From the NCBI GenBank assembly GCA_036873755.1, contig JAVTVY010025141.1, positions 45,374 to 109,373 of the forward strand: DNA of 64,000 nucleotides. The letters run 5' to 3'. This document shows positions 60,286-64,000 of this stretch, piece after piece. This DNA comes from Hanleya hanleyi. Its lineage: Eukaryota; Mollusca; Polyplacophora; Lepidopleurida; Hanleyidae. The number at the start of each line of letters is the position of its first letter. The first letter of the stretch is position 1. Both the position numbers and the translations under genes were made by a program. The notes under the pieces are model-generated. The model worked only from the letters and a program-made list of their open reading frames with translations, was not told the origin of the DNA and did no database searches.

Positions 60286-60700
60286 ACGCAATGCGGTGCT
60301 CTCGTCCAATCAGAAGCGAGTATTTCAAATCCGTCACAGAGCTCTCAGCCAATCAGAAGCGAGTATTTTGACCTGGTGCATTATGGGACATATCCAAGAT
60401 GGCGGCACGTATGTTCAAGATGGCGGCACATCCGGTGTCGAAAACTGGCCATTTTGTCGGATGTGGTCACTCAGTGTCGAAAACTGGACCCTGTATGACG
60501 TCACTTCCGGGTTTTTCACTAAAAACTACCTCCAAACATAGAAGAGTTCCTAATGTTTCCTCTTAGACGTCCGTATGTTCAATCGCCGGTGGGTTTTCCC
60601 GCCCCGCCCCAGCGCCCCGCAGCGCGAGCGCGCGCGCGAGTTCTCCGGAAGTGCGCGTCATCCCCGGCAGTGCGCGCGGGGACGCGGGTCAAAAGGTCAA
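60286..60700 (+). promoter_or_regulatory. CpG-rich control region with CCAAT, YY1, CRE and ETS motifs
   Basis: CCAATCAGAAGCGAGTATTT occurs twice (60306, 60350). CAAGATGGCGGCAC (YY1 consensus) occurs twice (about 60395, 60418). A TGACGTCACTTCCGG block (60497) joins CRE and ETS sites. A GC/CpG island with a GCGCGCGC run follows (60590-60680). A further CRE and YY1 pair precedes the tandem repeats at about 59083 and 59155. The arrangement resembles a host-style TATA-less promoter. Confidence 0.55.
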
Positions 60701-60846
60701 AGGGTCACCTCCAGGTCAGACGGTCCAATGTCCAATGAGACAATGTTGCGAGGTGTGAGTGAGTGCAAGAATGTATTCATCCGCGGTGATGCAGTCATGT
60801 CTGGCGGTGATTCGGTCTCGGGAAAAAGCTTCCTTGCCCAATGCCT

Positions 60847-60926
60847 ACGGACTTTACCGAAGATACACGGACTTTAACGAAAAGACACGGACGTACACGA
60901 AAAGACGCGGAGGTGAACGCCATTGT
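60847..60926 (+). repeat. Four ~20-bp iterons
   Basis: The phrase CACGGACTTTAACGAAAAGA and variants are repeated four times in direct orientation (TACGGACTTTACCGAAGATA, CACGGACGTACACGAAAAGA, CGCGGAGGTGAACG...). They lie 210 bp before the first TATA box. The function is unknown. Confidence 0.6.
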
Positions 60927-61089
60927 GGGAAACCTCCCACAGACAGGTCAGTACATGCATTTCTATGTTGTTCACGCATAATAAAAGGATTGATCTGTAA
61001 TCTGTGTTGTTGTTGTTGCTCCCTTTTTTTGGACTAACCCATCAGAATAGTACGTATCACGGACTATACCCGTAGAGCTACATCTGGTC

Positions 61090-61096
61090 TATAAAA
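61090..61096 (+). promoter_or_regulatory. TATA box of the 61137 gene
   Basis: TATAAAA, 47 bp before the ATG. Confidence 0.6.
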
Positions 61097-61136
61097 CACG
61101 TCCCTCTGGATCCCACACCTTCATTTCTACAGAGCC

Positions 61137-61463
61137 ATGGCGGAGACCCAGCCCCATGCGACTCGCATTTTACAGTATGCCACCGTGGTGAATTCATTCA
61201 CGGGTTACCGAGCAGTGGTCCGGTCCATGTTTGCAGATGGCGACGACAACGAGGGACGACGCCAGATCCTGAACGAGTTCACAGAAGCGGTCCTCCACAG
61301 AGTGCACTCGATGGAGAGGCGTGCCATCACTCACCACTACTGGACTATGACAGCCATCCTTGATGCTCGGGCTATGGACCACGAGCGCTCACGCCGCAAC
61401 CAGCACCGGCTGGTTGGCCTCATACTAGTCTGTGCCCTATTCACCCTGGCGCTGTGGTATTGA
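61137..61463 (+). CDS. Small tail-anchored protein of the Maverick-like element (108 aa)
   Basis: The ATG at 61137 sits in a good Kozak context (GAGCCATGG) 47 bp after a TATA box. The first 85 residues are soluble and Arg/His-rich, with predicted helices (EGRRQILNEFTEAVLHRV). The C-terminus VGLILVCALFTLALWY is a single membrane helix ending at the stop, so it should be tail-anchored. The family is unknown to me. As the first gene after the control region, it may be expressed early. The stop is 4 bp before the next TATA box, showing very tight packing. Confidence 0.6.
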   Translation: MAETQPHATRILQYATVVNSFTGYRAVVRSMFADGDDNEGRRQILNEFTEAVLHRVHSMERRAITHHYWTMTAILDARAMDHERSRRNQHRLVGLILVCALFTLALWY

Positions 61464-61466
61464 CAC

Positions 61467-61473
61467 TATAAAT
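61467..61473 (+). promoter_or_regulatory. TATA box of the 61526 gene
   Basis: CTATAAATACC, directly after the previous stop codon and 59 bp before the ATG. Confidence 0.65.
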
Positions 61474-61525
61474 ACCAGGGTCAGACAGAGTGTGTGTCAT
61501 TCACCGTTCAACATTTGGACCAAGC

Positions 61526-62188
61526 ATGTCATCCGTCCTACGAGCCATCCTCCCCCTTACACCTTACCAGGTGGGATTATACGTTTATGAAGATTATGTG
61601 ACTCTGGTGGAAGATAGTGGCGGGGATTGGAGGGCGTCCCCTGAGACTTTATCGAATACGGTGACACTACAGCGTGATGGGTGGACTAAGTTTAAACGGG
61701 TGTTGAGCGGAGAGTTAGACGGACACCTGATCCACCTGGACAAGGCCAACTACGTATACCATACTGCGCTCTACCCACGGGTGGGACGCTACCAAGAGCC
61801 GGCTCGAAGTTTCCTCCTAACTCCCTCTCTGTGGTCAGCCTTGGAGAAAATAGGCCCTCTGGTGGACCAGTTATTTATACCCGACGATCGATCACCCCAC
61901 CAATTGGCATGGGCTCATGCTATCGAACACGCACTAGATGAACCTAATGAAAAAAAAGCGGATGGAGAAAATACTATATGTATAGAATGCGCAGAGGCTG
62001 GAATGACAGGGTCACCTCATGAAGCCACCCACACACACATGACGGGCCAGAACGATGAAGAAGAAGAAAAAATCCGTGATGAAGCCGCGGGGCCAATGGC
62101 TGAACCCCATGAACAACTACATGAACCCGACGACGATGCCATTGATTACCCCGCTACACTCAGTCAGCCCAATGACATGACCACCTGA
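61526..62188 (+). CDS. PC4-like protein, paralogue 1 (220 aa)
   Basis: The start at 61526 is the first ATG after the TATA box; an in-frame GTG upstream is ignored. Residues 45-68 (TVTLQRDGWTKFKRVLSGEL) and 95-117 (FLLTPSLWSALEKIGPLVDQ) both show a strand-turn-Trp-helix pattern like that of PC4/Sub1 single-stranded DNA-binding coactivators (xSLxPEQWxxLKxxIxxID). The residue 135-220 tail is strongly acidic (EEEEKIRDE, DDDA). The next gene shares the 15-residue core GWTKFKRVLSGELDG, so the two arose by tandem duplication. A role in transcription or ssDNA binding is inference. The family match is by pattern only. Confidence 0.6.
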   Translation: MSSVLRAILPLTPYQVGLYVYEDYVTLVEDSGGDWRASPETLSNTVTLQRDGWTKFKRVLSGELDGHLIHLDKANYVYHTALYPRVGRYQEPARSFLLTPSLWSALEKIGPLVDQLFIPDDRSPHQLAWAHAIEHALDEPNEKKADGENTICIECAEAGMTGSPHEATHTHMTGQNDEEEEKIRDEAAGPMAEPHEQLHEPDDDAIDYPATLSQPNDMTT

Positions 62189-62213
62189 TCCTTTGATCTC
62201 ACGGGGTTCTCCC

Positions 62214-62220
62214 TATAAAT
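62214..62220 (+). promoter_or_regulatory. TATA box of the 62261 gene
   Basis: CCTATAAATACGAG, 47 bp before the ATG; nearly identical to the box at 61467. Confidence 0.65.
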
Positions 62221-62260
62221 ACGAGAGACAGTGAAATCTGGTACCATTCACGTACTGACC

Positions 62261-62731
62261 ATGACGGAGCATATAGTACTGGCGTATTTCAGCTTGACCC
62301 CCGAGGTTTTCCTGCACGTGTATGCGGATAAGGTCGATATCATGGAGGAGGTGGTGGGAGACTGTGATGCGGACCCTACACAACCGTGCCCGGCTCACAT
62401 TCGTCTGTCCCGGGAGGGCTGGACCAAATTCAAACGGGTGTTGTCTGGTGAACTGGACGGCGACCTCATCCACTTGTGTCACGATGTGTACATCCGACGC
62501 GGCCCTTTCTTTGCTCAATTGGCTCGGCTAGATGGAGGTACAGTGCATTTTACCCTTCACCCTGATCTATGGTCTGCATTGGAAGATGCCGTGGTGGATG
62601 TGGATGAAGTGCTTATCAAGCGGTCATCAGACGAGTTGGACTGGTCATTGACCATGGCCACTGTGGAAGTCCACGAAGAAAATCAGAAAGAAACTCAGGC
62701 CCAAGATATACCCGTTATAAATAAACGATAG
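62261..62731 (+). CDS. PC4-like protein, paralogue 2 (156 aa)
   Basis: Starts MTEHIVLAYF. Residues 46-66 (HIRLSREGWTKFKRVLSGEL) repeat the core of the upstream gene. Residues 94-118 (VHFTLHPDLWSALEDAVVDV) give the PC4-like strand-Trp-helix. It lacks the long acidic tail of paralogue 1. The last codons (VINKR) contain the TATA box of the integrase gene, so coding and promoter overlap. The reading frame is intact while the neighbouring integrase is broken. The ssDNA-binding role is inferred. Confidence 0.6.
   Translation: MTEHIVLAYFSLTPEVFLHVYADKVDIMEEVVGDCDADPTQPCPAHIRLSREGWTKFKRVLSGELDGDLIHLCHDVYIRRGPFFAQLARLDGGTVHFTLHPDLWSALEDAVVDVDEVLIKRSSDELDWSLTMATVEVHEENQKETQAQDIPVINKR
62716..62722 (+). 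promoter_or_regulatory. TATA box of the integrase gene, inside the upstream ORF
   Basis: TTATAAATAAACG at the end of the 62261 coding sequence, 44 bp before the integrase ATG. Confidence 0.6.
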
Positions 62732-62759
62732 AGCCAGGGTCCATCATCATTTTGTCACC

Positions 62760-63823
62760 ATGAAGCGCTGGGAGAAGGTGTTGGATAACTTATACTACAG
62801 TCCCGACAGTCCGGCAGCCTATAGTGCATTGTCGGCTCTCTATCGAGCGGCCAAACCCCATGGGGGTACAACGTGCCCAAGTCCGAGATTGGTTAAGAAG
62901 ACAAGACACCTATACCTTACATCGATCTGTCGGTCGCCATTTTCTACGGAACCGGGTCATCGTGGGAGGAATAGATGCCCAGTGGCAAGCGGATTTGGTG
63001 GATATGAGCGCCTTTGCCAAACACAACGATGAGAATCAGTATATCTTGACGTGCATCGATATCCTATCCAAGTATGCGTGGGTGGTACCCATCCGGACGA
63101 AAACGGGGGCGAATCTCATAGCGGCGTTCAAAGACATCTTCAAGACCGGGCGCAAACCTTTGTATTTACAAACCGACGAAGGCACGGAATTCCTCAACAG
63201 ACCGTTCCAAGCCTTTCTCAAGAAACAGGTCTTCTTCTTCCATACGTACAACGAGACCAAGGCGTCCTTGGTGGAAAGGTTCAACAGGACATTTAAAGGC
63301 CGCATGTATAAATATTTCACCTATAAGAATACAAGGCGGTACATCGATGTTCTACCGAAACTGGTGAGGGGTTACAATCGAGCCTATCATCGAAGTATAC
63401 AGAGAGCCCCCATTACCGTGACCCAACGCAGTAGGCCCAAGTCCAGCGTGTCTTGTACCCAGGCCATCGCAGCGAACGACGAAGGCGGTGCTTCGCCAGA
63501 TCTGCGACTGTACGGATCAGTAAAGTCGGGCAGTTCGAAAGTTACTTGCTAACTGGAGCGATGAGCACTTACACTGATTAACGCGCCTACCACGACAGCG
63601 GCGAGTCTATGAACGGAGAATCTCCGAAGGCGAAACGTTGCTAGGGACGTTTTACGAGACGGAATTACAGCCTGTCGTAAAAACAAAGCAAGACTACTAC
63701 ACGTTGGAGCAGATTTTGAAAACGGAACGTCGACGTGGCAAACTGTTTCATTTCGTCAAATGGCAAGGCTGGCCCAGTTCCTTCAATTCCTGGGTCGCTG
63801 CCAACCAGGTGAAACGACTATAA
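62760..63823 (+). pseudogene. Maverick/adintovirus-type integrase with chromodomain, frame-broken
   Basis: An rve-family integrase that would insert the element into host DNA. The N-terminal part starts at 62760 and is in a different frame from the core. The change is at a run of five G (62862-62866), where one base appears extra. The core frame shows catalytic-type aspartates in WQADLVDMS and QTDEGTEFLN, and the glutamate in SLVERFNRTFK about 33 residues later. Between about 63420 and 63640 the frame shifts at least once more, and an in-frame TGA (about 63577) occurs. The last part (to 63823) holds a chromodomain with FVKWQGWPSSFNSWV. This copy cannot make a full protein unless the breaks are sequence errors. 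Confidence 0.8.
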
Positions 63824-63825
63824 AG
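63819..63825 (+). promoter_or_regulatory. TATA-like box of the 63874 gene
   Basis: CTATAAAG overlapping the end of the integrase frame, 55 bp before the next ATG; weaker than the other boxes. Confidence 0.45.
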
Positions 63826-63873
63826 CCAGACACCACTGCCGTCATCCTTCATTCCACGTCCGACTACAGTGCT

Positions 63874-64000
63874 ATGGACAAACAGCAGCTGCCTCTGAAC
63901 ACAGCGTCTCCCAAAACGCGCAAAGCGCAAGTGGGCTTTGTGGTGATAGTGCTAACCCTGCTGAGTGTGTTGTACGGAGGTGTGTTTTACGACATAGCCT
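63874..64000 (+). CDS. Membrane protein, N-terminus only (cut by window end)
   Basis: The first 42 residues of an open frame. A short polar and basic stretch (SPKTRKAQ) is followed by a hydrophobic helix, VGFVVIVLTLLSVLYGGVF. This suggests an N-terminal signal anchor, type II. The family cannot be judged from this fragment. Order and spacing place it in the same gene row. Confidence 0.5.
   Translation, partial: MDKQQLPLNTASPKTRKAQVGFVVIVLTLLSVLYGGVFYDIA

Larger units (their letters stand above)
59032..64000 (+). mobile_element. Maverick/Polinton (adintovirus-like) element, left part
   Basis: An endogenous DNA element of the Polinton/adintovirus class, identified by its rve-family integrase with chromodomain. 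It is supported by a compact same-strand gene row with TATA boxes and a repeat-rich terminal region. The left border is uncertain. I place it near 59032, where composition changes and CRE/YY1-type motifs begin, but the terminal inverted repeat cannot be checked because the right end is outside the window. Polymerase, ATPase, protease and capsid genes would lie to the right. The integrase is broken, so this copy is at least partly decayed. Confidence 0.7.

Noticed and set aside
60070..60309. Minus-strand frame across the 152-bp tandem repeats
   Set aside because: The peptide repeats with the DNA unit; not a gene.
60575..60877. A frame with a Walker A-like GDSVSGKS near its end
   Set aside because: Only 100 residues, mostly GC-repeat translation, with no Walker B or ATPase context. 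The match is probably chance, though a relic of a packaging ATPase cannot be fully excluded.
61490..61525. GTG-initiated extension of the 61526 ORF (and similarly 62231-62260)
   Set aside because: Eukaryotic-style genes with TATA boxes use the first ATG; the extensions lie in the short leaders.

Overview
The window is eukaryotic nuclear DNA, AT-rich and intron-rich. It most likely comes from a marine lophotrochozoan, probably a mollusc. Reasons: a split metazoan EEPD1 gene; very frequent TACATGTA-type palindromes; a SINE-like repeat ending in (TCAC)n with the core AACGTCGCTTTCAACAAT; and arrays of ~150-175 bp units followed by GACT/GACG microsatellite and a GC-rich hairpin, the layout of bivalve 'pearl'/Helitron-like (HINE) elements. 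The species is inference; the sequence alone does not prove it.

Host genes (0-20 kb, all minus strand). The one secure gene is EEPD1 (endonuclease/exonuclease/phosphatase domain protein 1). I could trace it through eight exons with GT-AG borders and matching phases, 19395 down to 6051, 602 residues. It has two HhH repeats and a catalytically complete EEP domain. Downstream lie weaker candidates: a possible two-exon gene (3575-3029) and two phase-compatible exons (2456-2276, 368-239) of an unrecognised single-pass membrane protein.

The last EEPD1 intron (6233-9893) is packed with mobile DNA: a Penelope-like (PLE) GIY-YIG endonuclease fragment between 122-bp inverted arms, an intronless C2H2 zinc-finger ORF on the opposite strand to EEPD1, a run of GGCCA iterons with a TATA box, a complete minimal type I hammerhead ribozyme motif, and a 5S-rRNA-derived SINE. 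This cluster is the best candidate for an undescribed composite element.

20-59 kb is non-genic and repeat-dominated. It holds: MITEs of pogo-like, piggyBac-like (TTAA) and Harbinger-like (TAA) types; a 3.7-kb array of 157-bp units containing a duplicated 1,095-bp higher-order block; a second related array (36.2-37.1 kb); a third (48.6-50.9 kb) inserted into a LINE reverse transcriptase; a 1,384-bp nonautonomous DNA transposon with a perfect 6-bp target duplication; a ~797-bp element with 36-bp terminal inverted repeats and internal ACAGTCC motifs; and a cluster of foldback palindromes at 54.7-55.7 kb.

59-64 kb is the left part of a Maverick/Polinton (adintovirus-like) endogenous element. It has seven 152-bp tandem repeats with NRF1-type palindromes, a CpG-rich control region with CCAAT, YY1, CRE and ETS motifs, and then a compact same-strand gene row. 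The row is a tail-anchored small protein, two paralogous PC4-like proteins, an integrase broken by frameshifts and a stop, and the start of a membrane protein cut by the window end. Four of the five genes have a TATA box followed by an ATG 44-59 bp later; the last has a weaker version at 55 bp. The rest of the element (polymerase, capsid genes) would lie to the right.
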